Below are positions 56,701 to 64,000 of a DNA stretch of 64,000 nucleotides, one piece after another. Position 1 is the first letter of the stretch. The number at the start of each line of letters is the position of its first letter. Source of the stretch: Ignelater luminosus. Lineage: Eukaryota; Arthropoda; Insecta; Coleoptera; Elateridae. The stretch covers positions 25,195 through 89,194 of the forward strand of contig VTPC01003648.1 in NCBI GenBank assembly GCA_011009095.1, in the 5' to 3' direction. A program made the position numbers and the translations under genes. The notes beneath the pieces were generated by a model. The model did not search any database, was not told where the DNA came from, and saw only the letters and a program-made list of their open reading frames with translations.

Positions 56701-58031
56701 CAACAAACTAATGTTTTTTAATGCAAACTGTCAATTTAATAGATAAAACTGTCAATTTGACAAATAATAATTTTACTGAAAGTGGAATAAGCTAAGACAC
56801 TACTTTCGTTTTCATAGCCTACTGGGAACTGAAATTTTAATGTTTGCATGTTACAAAGTCGCTTGAAAGCGGTACGCGAACGTATGCGAAGGCCACTGTA
56901 TAAAAAATATTTTAACAAAAAAAAGTGATGTTTGTCGATTCAAAATACAAAGAGAAAAATGATAATTAGGTATCAAAAGCCCTGCTATACAAAGCAAAAT
57001 AGCGGACTAAATTATTCATGCCATCATTTACAACTAACAAATTACTAGTAAAGAAAAAAATTATTGCAATTGCGAATTTAACCTAAACGCGAATAAATAA
57101 TTTTTCAAACCTTTTTTAGATTCAATCTGAACTGAATTTTTTATTCAATGAAGGTTTTCATTCGACGTCTTAGCAAACCTCCTGCATATTCCCACAAATA
57201 TACAATGCAAAAAGAATTATTTTGCGATACGTTGTAAATAATAAGTGGACAAATGAGTAAGCTATGATTTATAAATCTTTTGTAAGTACCACAACCGTTG
57301 TTCATTTGTTGATCCACATACATCTTGTTTTAAAACCATAGCCCACGCCGACAACTTCTATTTAATATTCAATGTTTTAATAATAGCTGTTGCCGTGTGG
57401 ATACCCTGTATATTCCTGTTTTGCTCTCCTATCGAATAATTATTGATTGTAAAGTAAAAACAAAAAAATTACGAAAACCCAGTCTGGACGTTAAGCTATT
57501 TTAAAACCGGTCTACGAGATAAAAATCAATTTCTAGTGTACTATATACATTTCGATTTCAATATGCGACTCAACGGAAGCTGGTATTGTTTTACAATAAG
57601 TATCATGCAATATAATATAATAATAAACAAGGGTTCAATGCTTTTTTCGTAAACTAAAAAAGGAATAAGCAACAATAAATTCTGTCCTGGCAGCGCCATT
57701 AGAACAGCAGGAAATAATTCAAGCCTGATTAATATTTAATATTGAAATTTAACAGGAATACACCTGTAGAGTGTGTAGAATTGTATATAACCGTATTGAA
57801 AAAAATATGCAAATTAATTTTTTTAATGGAAAAGGTGAGAAGAGTTTAACCTCTCAGTTATAAAAATAAGATTTATATAAATAATTATGCCATAAATAAC
57901 GTTAATTTATTAGTGGAAAAGTATTTCTAGTTTATTTTTTATTATATTAATTTATACTTACTTAATTGCACAGTTAACTAAATAAATAAAAAAATCAAAA
58001 AATAAATACTTACAAAAATACGAAAATCCAT
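22296..58031 (-). CDS. Cht10: Chitinase 10 (group II, five GH18 and five CBM14 modules), 30 exons
   Basis: This is a secreted endochitinase of cuticle turnover, hydrolysing beta-1,4-GlcNAc chains in old cuticle at moults. Exons: 58014-58031 (probable), 43103-43335, 42622-43037, 42373-42561, 41818-42311, 41457-41762, 30623-30746, 30262-30560, 30034-30202, 29713-29975, 29429-29656, 29057-29371, 28504-29005, 28226-28450, 27807-28166, 27433-27569, 26967-27372, 26666-26877, 26316-26594, 25875-26260, 25413-25813, 25146-25357, 24810-25088, 24562-24747, 23695-24497, 23502-23635, 23238-23449, 22891-23169, 22644-22829 and 22296-22586. All join in phase to 2847 residues plus stop, close to the family's usual size near 2700. 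Order: signal, pro-region, GH18, CBM14, GH18, linker, 3xCBM14, GH18, GH18, CBM14, GH18. I see no stop or frameshift. Gene identity is firm; the first exon is the weakest part. Confidence 0.93.
23860..24225 (-). other. Cht10: Cht10 repeat linker and CBM14 module 5
   Basis: The linker is Pro/Lys-rich and contains a 9-residue tandem repeat of the form EPWQTEKPQ (24051-24131, 27-bp units). The CBM14 at about 23862-24008 reads [35 protein letters not shown], then TEC. All lie in exon 25. Confidence 0.88.
24225..25590 (-). other. Cht10: Cht10 GH18 module 4, catalytic motif intact
   Basis: About residues 1925-2300, exons 21-25, beginning [30 protein letters not shown] is intact with the acid at Glu2052; [11 protein letters not shown] and [12 protein letters not shown] are present. 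Very similar to modules 3 and 5. Confidence 0.93.
25760..27145 (-). other. Cht10: Cht10 GH18 module 3, catalytic motif intact
   Basis: About residues 1500-1870, exons 17-21, beginning [30 protein letters not shown] is intact with the catalytic acid at Glu1626; [11 protein letters not shown] and [13 protein letters not shown] are present. In this module the two exons 24/25-like segments are fused into exon 20 (386 nt), so one intron present in modules 4 and 5 is missing. No CBM14 follows; instead an acidic [10 protein letters not shown] linker joins module 4. Confidence 0.93.
27335..27569 (-). other. Cht10: Cht10 CBM14 module 4 (split by an intron)
   Basis: Exon 16 (27433-27569) supplies [20 protein letters not shown] and [11 protein letters not shown]. 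Exon 17 supplies [13 protein letters not shown]. The intron falls inside the module between LHWNK and DKKIC, unlike the other four CBM14 copies, which are each encoded within one exon. Confidence 0.87.
27807..28166 (-). other. Cht10: Cht10 CBM14 module 3 with Thr-rich lead
   Basis: Exon 15. A Ser/Thr-rich lead ([10 protein letters not shown]) precedes a six-cysteine CBM14: [37 protein letters not shown], then VKC. Confidence 0.87.
28226..28450 (-). other. Cht10: Cht10 CBM14 module 2
   Basis: Exon 14. Six cysteines: [20 protein letters not shown], then [18 protein letters not shown] and AAKC. The LHWN and CDWP signatures of arthropod CBM14 are present. Confidence 0.88.
28504..28865 (-). other. 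Cht10: Cht10 Thr/Pro/Trp-rich linker
   Basis: About 120 residues of low-complexity linker with runs of Thr and Pro punctuated by paired tryptophans ([31 protein letters not shown]). This mucin-like segment is expected to be heavily O-glycosylated and extended. It separates GH18-2 from the CBM14 cluster. Confidence 0.8.
28880..30202 (-). other. Cht10: Cht10 GH18 module 2, catalytically degenerate
   Basis: Exons 9-13, about residues 694-1060, beginning [17 protein letters not shown]. The active-site strand reads [11 protein letters not shown]: the catalytic Glu is Asn812, and two upstream positions (Asp to Gln, Asp to His) are also changed. [19 protein letters not shown] and [10 protein letters not shown] are intact, so the barrel should fold. 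The intron that in modules 3-5 follows CWQ directly lies 19 codons further on in this module. Confidence 0.9.
30350..30505 (-). other. Cht10: Cht10 CBM14 module 1
   Basis: Chitin-binding peritrophin-A fold with six cysteines: [37 protein letters not shown], then [11 protein letters not shown]. It sits between GH18-1 and GH18-2 in exon 8. Confidence 0.88.
31738..34517. mobile_element. hAT-like MITE, split by a DD82E element
   Basis: The left end CAAGGAGCGGTATCAGTTAG and the reverse complement of the right end CAAGGAGCGGTATCAAATAG match over about 25 bp with two mismatches. Flanking 8-mers CTAATAAA (31730-31737) and CTAATAAG (34518-34525) form a near-perfect target duplication of hAT length. 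Without the inner element it is about 300 bp and non-coding. R copies C (38014-38021) and D (43505 on) carry the site once, uninterrupted. Confidence 0.65.
31836..34314 (-). mobile_element. Tc1/mariner-superfamily DD82E-type transposon, TA-flanked
   Basis: Inverted ends match perfectly over 27 bp (both begin CAGTGGACCTAGCG), with TA on each side (31834-31835 and 34315-34316); length 2479 bp. The minus strand codes a DDE transposase in two frames. 33401-33910 carries the N-terminal helix-turn-helix part; 32658-33473 carries the catalytic part with [14 protein letters not shown] (first Asp), [11 protein letters not shown] (second Asp) and [15 protein letters not shown] (Glu). I count 82 residues between the second Asp and the Glu. 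A frame break near 33480 and an apparently shortened inter-domain region make it inactive as it stands. The tail is Glu/Ser-rich. Confidence 0.88.
34867..35595. mobile_element. TA-flanked 729-bp non-autonomous element
   Basis: It begins CAGGATGTCGCAG, and its reverse-complement end begins CAGGGTGTGG, so the shared terminus is CAGGRTGT only. TA lies on both sides. Copies B (about 36270) and C (about 38283) of the surrounding repeat run straight through this point (CACGTATAAATTATG, GACGTATAAATTACG), which shows the insertion. The interior has one short open stretch ([20 protein letters not shown]) that I do not recognise. Confidence 0.5.
35985..37560. repeat. Repeat R, copy B (carrying a mariner)
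   Basis: It aligns with copy A from AGATTAGATATCAAAAAG through GTAAGTTTCCGAATTTGG (36070) to GTGATGCAAGTGTATCGG, and resumes after the mariner with ATGTGCTTGAAAGAGG (37434). In-window comparison with copy A gives the pre-insertion sequence. Confidence 0.6.
36360..37423 (+). mobile_element. Mariner, deletion derivative with ends and catalytic triad retained
   Basis: Both ends read CGAGGTRTGTGAGAAAAGTA when oriented, with TA on each side (36358-36359 and 37424-37425). The transposase frame 36528-37364 keeps [15 protein letters not shown] (first Asp), [10 protein letters not shown] (second Asp) and [13 protein letters not shown], with 34 residues between the second and third Asp (DD34D). From the second ATG (36552) it has 270 codons against about 345 in full mariners. 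After VYGNSA it jumps to [12 protein letters not shown], so the second half of the DNA-binding region is deleted in frame. The open frame survives to a proper stop just inside the right end. Confidence 0.9.
37700..38460. repeat. Repeat R, copy C
   Basis: It matches copy A in order: CACCATGTGATC, AGCTAATAAGAATCGATC (empty hAT site, 38013), GATTTTACACAAGTTGGATGT, GACGTATAAATTACGATGTG (empty TA site, 38281) and TTGAACAAGAACAGTTC. No insertion interrupts it. Confidence 0.6.
38933..40166. mobile_element. 1234-bp element with about 370-bp terminal inverted repeats, TA-flanked
   Basis: The left arm (38933-about 39305) and right arm (about 39790-40166) are inverted copies. Matched pairs include GTGTGTTCATTTTAAA with TTTAAAATGAACACAC, TCTATTTATGGAGGGGG with CCCCCTCCATAAATAGA, GGAAAGGAAATAACAACAGC with GCTGTTGTTATTTCCTTTCC, and AGCACAAAACG with CGTTTTGTGCT. 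TA lies at 38931-38932 and 40167-40168. The roughly 480-bp centre has no recognisable protein. It behaves like a non-autonomous long-arm DNA transposon; superfamily unknown. Confidence 0.75.
42562..43335 (-). other. Cht10: Cht10 N-terminal pro-region, exons 2-3
   Basis: About residues 7-222. After the signal core comes [13 protein letters not shown], with a furin-like RTKR (residues 25-28). Three related motifs follow: [18 protein letters not shown] and LRDAVEKRP. The rest is Pro/Tyr/Asn-rich with no recognised fold. It leads into GH18-1 at KKIVCYVEG. Group II chitinases have a non-catalytic N-terminal extension here; its function is unknown to me. Confidence 0.75.
43503..43680. repeat. Repeat R, copy D (partial)
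   Basis: It reads GGCTAATAGGCGTTGATC, GTGAGTTTACACCTGTTAGG, ATCACAAATTTGTGTTTA, then CGAGAGTGTTGAAAAGTGT and TTTATAATTTTGCTTTAG, in the same order as copies A and C. It has the uninterrupted hAT target site. It lies 5 kb beyond the other three, across exons 2-6 of Cht10. Confidence 0.5.
44551..44699. mobile_element. Foldback element, 149-bp near-perfect palindrome
   Basis: The ends CCTGCGTTCGGTAA and TTACCGAACGCAGG are exact inverted copies. The arms continue with GATCGTTTCTTGTTCTTGTC against GACAAGAACAAGAGACGATT around a short loop (CAAATAAAAATTCAGATTTG). A clear target duplication is not visible. Transcribed RNA would form a long hairpin. Confidence 0.65.
44880..46440 (+). mobile_element. 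LINE 5' part: ORF1 and endonuclease, broken and truncated
   Basis: 44911-45169 opens ORF1 ([13 protein letters not shown], then a Lys/Glu-rich coiled coil [20 protein letters not shown]). Frames after a shift continue with [16 protein letters not shown] and [18 protein letters not shown]. 45765 on is the endonuclease: [55 protein letters not shown] and EIGSDHYL (the SDH motif). Several stops. It ends before the reverse transcriptase. The clade appears the same as at 10020-11815. Confidence 0.8.
46450..47800. repeat. Decayed repeats of unknown class
   Basis: The segment contains TACTTAAAACCGAAACGTTG (46708), a phrase related to GAAGACAGAAACGTTGAAAT at 63350, and CACACTGTATAG at 47009. A minus-strand frame of 179 codons (47247-47786) holds [21 protein letters not shown] do not recognise it as a host protein, and the short poly-C tract interrupts it. 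Likely repeat-derived. Confidence 0.35.
48545..49140 (+). pseudogene. Decayed fragment of a repetitive arthropod protein
   Basis: The frame 48545-48997 reads [40 protein letters not shown], then [20 protein letters not shown]. After a frame change it continues with [21 protein letters not shown] recognise this as a family seen in many near-identical copies in insect genomes, where the usual form is [17 protein letters not shown]... and HLDFFPENLGAVSDEQGERF. The frame change falls right after ENLGAV. The copy number suggests a mobile element, but I cannot name the superfamily. Confidence 0.6.
51737..52475 (+). mobile_element. Mariner, 3'-truncated (N-terminal half of transposase)
   Basis: It starts near TCTGTTCAGAAAGCATCGCG, a mariner-like end. 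The frame 51940-52485 is open for 181 codons: [20 protein letters not shown], the helix-turn-helix with [48 protein letters not shown], and [20 protein letters not shown] with the first catalytic Asp. Similarity stops after PHEP, so the rest of the catalytic domain and the right end are missing. It is a different lineage from the mariner at 36360. Confidence 0.85.
52501..52936 (+). mobile_element. Putative LTR with primer-binding-like site at 52940
   Basis: The segment starts TGTTAGATATACAAC and ends TGTCATTACA (TG...CA). Three bases later comes TGGTGCCCAACGTGAGAC, a typical tRNA-primer site. AATAAA lies at about 52619. The following 53000-53900 has stop-ridden phrases such as [16 protein letters not shown] that look like decayed gag. 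No second LTR is seen. Confidence 0.45.
52937..54000 (+). mobile_element. Decayed internal region of the LTR element (gag-like scraps)
   Basis: After the primer-site-like motif the + strand has no frame longer than about 40 codons. The phrase [16 protein letters not shown] (53730-53800) resembles gag of insect LTR elements. This is an inference from weak similarity; nothing of pol is visible. Confidence 0.25.
54560..54800. repeat. Degenerate 24-bp minisatellite
   Basis: About ten diverged units of the form TTTCAAATTGAAATTAATTA follow one another with a period near 24 bases. Because 24 is divisible by 3, both strands are open: the + strand reads LKLKLIS-type octamers and the minus strand reads [12 protein letters not shown] octamers. 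This is repeat-generated, not a gene. A looser continuation runs to about 55150. Confidence 0.65.
56614..56842. mobile_element. Foldback MITE, 229 bp
   Basis: The left arm begins CATTAAAATTTCAGTTTCCG and the reverse complement of the right arm begins CATTAAAATTTCAGTTCCCA; both continue with GTAGGYTATRAAA, giving about 35 bp of inverted repeat. The centre also has the direct pair AAACTGTCAATTT at about 56726 and 56746. Non-coding. Confidence 0.5.
58014..58031 (-). other. Cht10: Probable Cht10 start microexon (6 codons)
   Basis: The exon at 43335 opens in mid signal peptide ([14 protein letters not shown]) with no usable ATG ahead of it, so a start must lie upstream. At 58031 an ATG gives MDFRIF and is followed at once by a perfect GTAAGT donor in phase 0. 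The join gives [20 protein letters not shown], a textbook signal peptide with a hydrophobic core at residues 3-15. A short sequence like this can fit by chance and no transcript supports it. Confidence 0.6.
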
Positions 58032-58644
58032 GATGCACACAAAATACACAAATCTAGCTTAAGTTCTTCATTAGGATCACAGTATTATGTCAGTCTTAAT
58101 TTCCCTCCCCGAATAAAAGGACTTAAAAATTGATTAATTGATTAAAATCGACGTTGATGGTAGGAGACCTAAAAAAAGATCTACGTGAGTAACACTGACC
58201 AACATACCTTTAGGCACATAAATATAATTGCGTGCAATGTATTGCTGGAATGAATTTAAAATCGCCGATTATAAAATTTAAATAAAGAAAAAAAAAGGAG
58301 TGCAACAACCTTTTTTTACTTTGAAATTATTCGGTAACAACAAAAGAATAACGAAAATAGAACAAAACCGCATCAAAACCACCCACAAAATCAAATCACC
58401 GGTAAAATGACTCAATTACAAAACTAATAACTCAGATAAGTTAATTTTTTGTGGAAAACTCTTGTTTACTTTTCTTTTAAGTCTAGTTTTATCGCAATTG
58501 ATAATAACTGGCAATTAAAGGAAAATTAAACAAAATCACCTCGTAATTTTGAAAAAGTCAAAACAAAAATTTGCTAGTAACCAAAAGGTACGCACACAGA
58601 TATGCAGAATAGTTAGTGTGTCTTCGAAGTCGCCGATAAACAAA

Positions 58645-58677
58645 ATGCGTTTAACACTGACGAATCCTCCTCTTATA
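58645..58677 (-). promoter_or_regulatory. Weak candidate promoter of Cht10
   Basis: TATAAGAG on the minus strand at 58677-58670 with an insect initiator-like TCAGT at 58660-58656. The spacing (about 19) is shorter than the usual 25-30, and a start 640 nt ahead of the ATG is unproven. A second initiator in range is not obvious. Confidence 0.2.
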
Positions 58678-61600
58678 CCTTGATTGACTCCCAATTTACG
58701 TTGCTAAAGAAGAAGCAAGAACAAAAGAAGAATGAAATTAATACTCTAATATTTCATATTAAAAGTGTGTAATGGATTTATAAAAGTTCGTGACAGTGCT
58801 TATCATATTTTGATGCGTTTTTAGAGGGGAAAAAACAAAAATATTATTTGCGAAATGGCATTGAATCCCCTTGAACTTGATAGCTATTTTTGAGTTCGGG
58901 GACGACGGTATGGTGTGGCGACCTGCTTGTTCTTGTAAAATGTATATGTATAAGTTCATTATGTGCAACTTCATAACCTGTTCACTTATCAAATTCATTT
59001 AACTTAAACATTATAAAACCGTAAACATTTATTAAATTTCGAGGGTGCTATATTTATAATGTGCAAAGATAGATCATTTACAAAAAACCTGTTTTCACGA
59101 CTAGATTTCCTGATAAAGGTTATTTTTTAAATTTATAATTTTTTATAAGCCAAAATTCAGAAATCAATTACTCATAACTACCAATAAAGCCAATAACCCA
59201 CACCATACAATCTTTTGCAATTTAGATTTTATCTTGAGAAACATCTAATTTTTTGCATTAACGTCTCAACTAGTTCGGTCAAAAAAATAGTGTGCACGAG
59301 TTTTGATTCACGTTTTTAATACAAGACTCGTTTTAGTTACAAACCCTAAACTTTATACTATATTAACTTTAAACCATTTACTATCAGTTATCTTTGATAT
59401 CAATCAACAAAAAGTCATGCAAAAACATGTCTAGACCGTTTTTATTTATTTTTGAATGCTCACTGCATTTCTGTTACTTCTTTTAGGTAGCATCGTACAA
59501 AATATGTTTCATTAATTTTAGAGTTGTCTTAAAATCTTAAAAGTCATCGATGATGGTTATATAAAACATATTTATGCAGGACATGATACGTCCAATAATC
59601 ATGGTAATCAATCAAAAACTTCGAAAACGAATACTCACTGTTTGTTACATTACTGCAAGTTGATGCTGCAAAAAGTTTGACAGTGTTATACTGACCAAGA
59701 GATTTTTTTCCTAACGTGCTAAGATTATTAATAAATACCAGATAAGTATTGCTAATGTTAAATCATTCCAGTGCTAATTAAGCATAGCAAGCCAGTTTAC
59801 AAAACTCGTAAGTACCAAGTGTTTACATATTTTGCAAGTTGTTACCTAATCCTTCAGGCTTATGATACCAAACACATATGGTTTCAGTTGGATTGACAAC
59901 TTGAATTCTGAATAAGAAATTTTTCTTTTTTTAAACAATTTAGTATCTTGTAGTTTTAAGTAGATCTAATCCCATGAAATTGATTTTAATTATAGAATCT
60001 ATACGCTATGTTTGTGAAGTAGTAGAATTTTTACGGCCTTATACATTATTGAAACTTTCACACGTTACAAATTTTTTAAATCATTCATATAGATCAAACA
60101 TAACCATATTAATTTGTCTACAATCGGAAAATAATTATTGCAGAATACCGCAAGTACGATGCATGTATTCAAGATTTCTTTTTAATTATTTCAAGGTGCC
60201 TATAAATGCCAGAGATTCTATAGTTAGTTCAGATCTTCTTTCGTAATATAAAACTTCAGGTATCAGATTTACCGGCGGCATTCCTTGCTCTAGACTCATT
60301 TACAACGTTCTTTGATTGAAGACTGATCAGTATTTATCATTGAATGCCAGCGTCTAAAGGATCAGGAAGATAGAAGAATCAAACATCAACAGGTAAGTTG
60401 ACTAGAAAATGAAGAAGAAAATCAAGAAACTATAGATTCGGATTAACAGTATGAGAATATTAAACGATCAGATGGAAAGATCAGAAAACCAAGGTACTAA
60501 GTATTAAATAATCAATAAATGAATCTAAAACTATAGAAACTGTGACATTACTAATTAGACTACCAGAATGTGAAAGACCAGATAATATGAGATACTGACG
60601 AGACTAAATTTAAGTTTTAATAACCTCAAACTTTTAAACCGACGTTTAAACTTGTCAAATTTAACCTAGAACAACATCGCCTCTAGCGGGGAGAAAATTG
60701 CTATTGAACTCAGTTTGTGCTCGTCTTTTGTTTGGTGTTGGTACTTTATATTACAGTCAACTGGCTTTGGTGCAAACCGTTTTAATTAAGTACCACAAAT
60801 AACGGCGCTAGCAATCGTCAAAAATGCACCAACTCGATTCTTTCAAAATTGTGCTACGAAAAACCAATTGAAGATCATTAAAGCTCGTACTCTAGCTTTC
60901 ACAACAGAAAAAAAAACAAAAGCGAGTCGAATCGTTTTTGCGCCTAGCTGCTTAGAATGGTCAGTTTTATGTATAAGTACGACTCGAATATAAAGCGATT
61001 CCGACAAAATTTTGAGAATTATTGTGAATTTTATAATTTCGCACCGAGCCGGACCTGCACGGCGGTCATTTTCTGAGATGTCCCGGGGCACCCTAAGTAT
61101 GCATGCCAAATCTCTCCTCTTTAACTTCTCTTGTTTTCGCTCTATGATTTTTTTCGTTCGAATTTGAAATCTCCCTACCCCCGAACCTGGTGATGAGAGA
61201 ATTTTGTTTTAATGGCTATCGTACATAGGACCACTGTGAGAATAAACATTCTAAACCGGGTTTTGATATCTTGCAAAAATACCCATTGCCATCCTCTTTG
61301 GCCTACGCCTACGGCACCATACTCGACTTTAGTTAGCGGATGCACCCTAAAAACAGCATTTCTGCTAAAATTCTTCCATTTCGGGCACTAAGGTTTACAC
61401 AGATTTTTTGAGGTTTTTCCTTTATTTTCCAGGGAAAGGGGGATGACGGTGCATGATCGCTATGGTGTCCTAGGGGGATCATATACGCAGAAACTATTGA
61501 AATCGGCCTTATGGTTTTCGAGATCTAAAAAATGAGTATGACGTAAAAACACTTTGGTACATTGACACGCTTGTTCTTTGAAACTAAATGGCAATTAATC

Positions 61601-61907
61601 GAATCCTTTTAGAATAAAAAACTTCGAGCAGATAAGTGTCAAATTCTAGAAACAATAAACAAACAACATGACAACAAATGAAAACTTTAATTCAAAGATT
61701 GTTTTTATAAAAAAAAAGAAAAGTCAAAATCAAGACTGCGCAATGAATATTAGGTACTTGTTTTTCTTAATGCTGTCATTAAAAACATGACTACAACAGG
61801 TAATGGACGTTTCTGATATTTCTGGTTTGTTTTGTTTGTTTTTACATCCAAGCAATACAAACCAGTGAAAATGCAAGCATGATCACGACGAGATTTTAAC
61901 AAAAATC

Positions 61908-62140
61908 AAATTTCTCGAGAATTACTCGAGATATAGAAATTTAAATTTTATAGTCGTATTCAGCGTTAAAACCAAGTCGGTATCCTATAAAGTATATATC
62001 ACTATGTCGAACAATCGCCATTTTCGATCCCGATTATCTCGAAAAGTATTCGAGATATCGAAATACCGATTATGTATCTGTAATCAGGAGGAAATTCTAA
62101 GTTGATTTCATATACATATAAGATGTTCTGTAAAGATTTT
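61908..62140. repeat. Two diverged tandem units of about 120 bp
   Basis: Unit 1 begins TTTCTCGAGAATTACTCGAG and unit 2 (62035) begins TATCTCGAAAAGTATTCGAG; both then read AGATATnGAAAT and end in a TATAnATATA-like stretch. Possibly a remnant of a dispersed satellite-like repeat. Confidence 0.4.
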
Positions 62141-64000
62141 TTAAATTTCGTCGAAAACGAAGTTTTATTCAAATTTTAATTTATAATTATCATTTTGAAA
62201 TGTCAAATTGAATTTGAATACTAATTTAACCTAACAATTTACAATTGTCAACCTCTATCTACTTTTTTAGCAGCGTAGTCACATGGTACTGGTAATGCCT
62301 ACTTCGACTTCGTTTTTTTTTTTCGATCGCGCAGTATTTATACTGCATAGTTTCACATCCTTAAAATATATCTATTTTCAGATAATTTAAACAAATTAGA
62401 TTTACTTGAATTACTTTTGTAGACAAAAATTTATTGCATCTTTGTTTAGTGTTTGATTTGTCTTTCTGTAACAGTTCTTCCAATAAAACTTGTTCATTGT
62501 TATTTATCTGTTCTGCTCCTGTTTCCACAATAAAAGATTTTCCACGTTATACTGTTTTTAAACTGATAAGTATAGAAACTACAATTAGCTGTAATTAATC
62601 GGAATGAAACTAACAAAAAACATTTGGGAATGCAAAGCATAACTACAACGAACTCCGTTTTGTTACTTTTTTCAAACTTCGGCGGCCATTTTGACTATGT
62701 TCCTGAAGAAATATCATAAAACGAAGACATTATGTTGGCTTTAGTTTTTGGTGTAGAATCCAAATCAGAAGTCAAAATTTAAAAAAAATGCGGACGAACA
62801 AACAGACAGACTTAGCAAATTCAGTAACGACTCCTGTCGGAGTTCGTTGAATAACGAGAAAACTAAGCTTTCCAGTAGTTCCAGAATATAGAACAGTTTC
62901 AATTTAAAAAAATAAAATTTGCTTTCTATCTTGTAAGGTGTGAACTTTGGTAAAATATATCTACGTAAAGCATTTTCGAGACCGTTAAAAACCAAGAAAC
63001 TTCTTCTTTCGACATTTTGCTCTGTTTTTAAATATAACGGAGTTACGGGCGGTTGTTGAAATGAGATAAGACAAACTTTAGGCTAGAATTCTAAAAAAGA
63101 CAAAAGCTAATACCATTGAACATGGGACACCCTGTACTTGCCTGACAAAATTAAGCTAAAGATAAGATAAATAAATATGAGGGGAAAAGATACTTATGGA
63201 TGTTGTCATTTATTTTAGTTAAAATAGAATTGATTTTTAACAAAATGTATTTGGATATGAATAGAATAGAAATAAATTTTTAAAATATGGTACAAGTTTA
63301 TAAAGCAAAGGCTTCTAGAGGTGTTTTAGCTTTATCACTTTGTGCCTGTTGAAGACAGAAACGTTGAAATACGCCCATTAAATTTGTTTGTTACAAAACC
63401 CATTCGAATTAATTTGATTTTTTTGTATTTCTTCAAATGAAAATTTAAAAACAAAACCTGCTTCCATCCAATCCAGTATTACTTAAAACCATTATTGGTA
63501 AATTACTCGCAATAAAATAAATTTATACAGTCCGCTTTTAACTTTTAAACAATTTTTTCCAGTTTTGTTCTAGTTTTATTAATAAACATTAGTTATGCTA
63601 ATTATTGAAAATTTATAGCTGATAGAAACAAAAACTCTGAACAAATAATTTAGTCTATAAAAATTTGTTATAACAATAGAAAACACTAGTTATACTAGTT
63701 ATACTACGTAGTATATGAAGGTATTTGATAAATAGTACAAGCGGAACAAAATTACGTGTAGCACCATGTAATTAATGAAATCCGAGTTGTTTTCCGTAAC
63801 AATTTAAAACTGTCATAATCTTATTAGAATTATAATAATGATAAATAATGCTTTTATATTAAGACCGAATTCGTAATACTATACCGCATTAATATCACGT
63901 GTACCAAAAAATGTACGGTTAAGAAACTTGATGACAGTTTCTTACATCTAATTTTATAACAAGTGGAGTTCTTGCAGTTTAAATTTGTTGGTATTTTTCG

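Larger units (their letters stand above)
43336..58013. other. Cht10 intron 1 (14.7 kb, if the start exon at 58014 is right)
   Basis: It contains an R-repeat piece, foldback MITEs, a LINE 5' part, a decayed repetitive coding fragment, a mariner fragment, a putative LTR and a minisatellite, each listed separately. I see no gene or element in 43700-44540, 49150-51730, 55200-56600 and 56850-58000, apart from ordinary AT-rich sequence. A C-run is at 47634-47642. Confidence 0.6.
58032..64000. other. Upstream of Cht10, no recognised gene
   Basis: It should hold the Cht10 5' UTR and promoter just above 58031. At 58677-58672 the minus strand has TATAAGAG, with TCAGT 19 bases downstream, closer than usual for a TATA/initiator pair. 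60650-61590 is GC-richer and looks like an old dispersed repeat. 61908-62140 contains a two-unit repeat. 62645-62851 is bounded by inverted ACGAACTCCG/CGGAGTTCGT. The + strand frame at 59974-60246 shows no family features. The rest is AT-rich with nothing seen. Confidence 0.45.

Noticed and set aside
1..64000. A new multi-gene defence or biosynthetic system
   Set aside because: Only two host genes are present, both of known families; all other coding traces are transposon-derived.

Overview
The window is eukaryotic, AT-rich DNA from an insect, most likely a beetle. The evidence is split genes with GT-AG introns, a group II multidomain chitinase (Cht10 type), a Vps13D orthologue, and a dense load of mariner, DD82E, Tigger, LINE and LTR remnants. 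The order Coleoptera is an inference from the style of the LINE and the repeats; it is not proven.

Two host genes lie head to tail on the minus strand. (1) 797-18463 is the N-terminal half of a Vps13D-type lipid-transfer protein. I could phase 28 coding exons (7143 nt, 2381 codons) without a break; the C-terminal half lies beyond the left edge. (2) 22296-43335, with a probable 18-nt start exon at 58014-58031, is chitinase 10. Thirty exons give 2847 residues with the order signal peptide, pro-region, GH18, CBM14, GH18, W/T-rich linker, three CBM14, GH18, GH18, CBM14, GH18. The first two GH18 modules have lost the catalytic Glu; the last three keep it. Vps13D acts inside the cell in bulk lipid transfer at organelle contacts. 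Cht10 is secreted and acts in cuticle chitin turnover. Their adjacency implies no joint function.

The rest is mostly transposon-derived. Vps13D intron 10 (9517-15710) holds a LINE reverse transcriptase fragment, a Tigger transposase fragment, a hAT-like MITE, a mariner relic and a GC-richer LTR. The Cht10 intron between the two halves of GH18-1 (30747-41456) holds a stack of nested elements. A local repeat family (called R here) is present in several diverged copies. One copy was hit by a hAT-like MITE, which was itself hit by a DD82E Tc1/mariner-type element. The same copy carries a TA-flanked 729-bp element, and another carries a deleted mariner. Other R copies in the window supply the empty sites. 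A 1234-bp element with about 370-bp inverted arms lies close by. Cht10 intron 1 (43336-58013) holds a LINE 5' part, foldback MITEs, a decayed repetitive coding fragment, a 3'-truncated mariner butting against a putative LTR, and a 24-bp minisatellite.

I found no rRNA, tRNA or CRISPR. No new multi-gene system is evident. The most unusual structures are the nested stack with internal empty sites, the long-arm element, and the pseudo-enzyme modules of Cht10.
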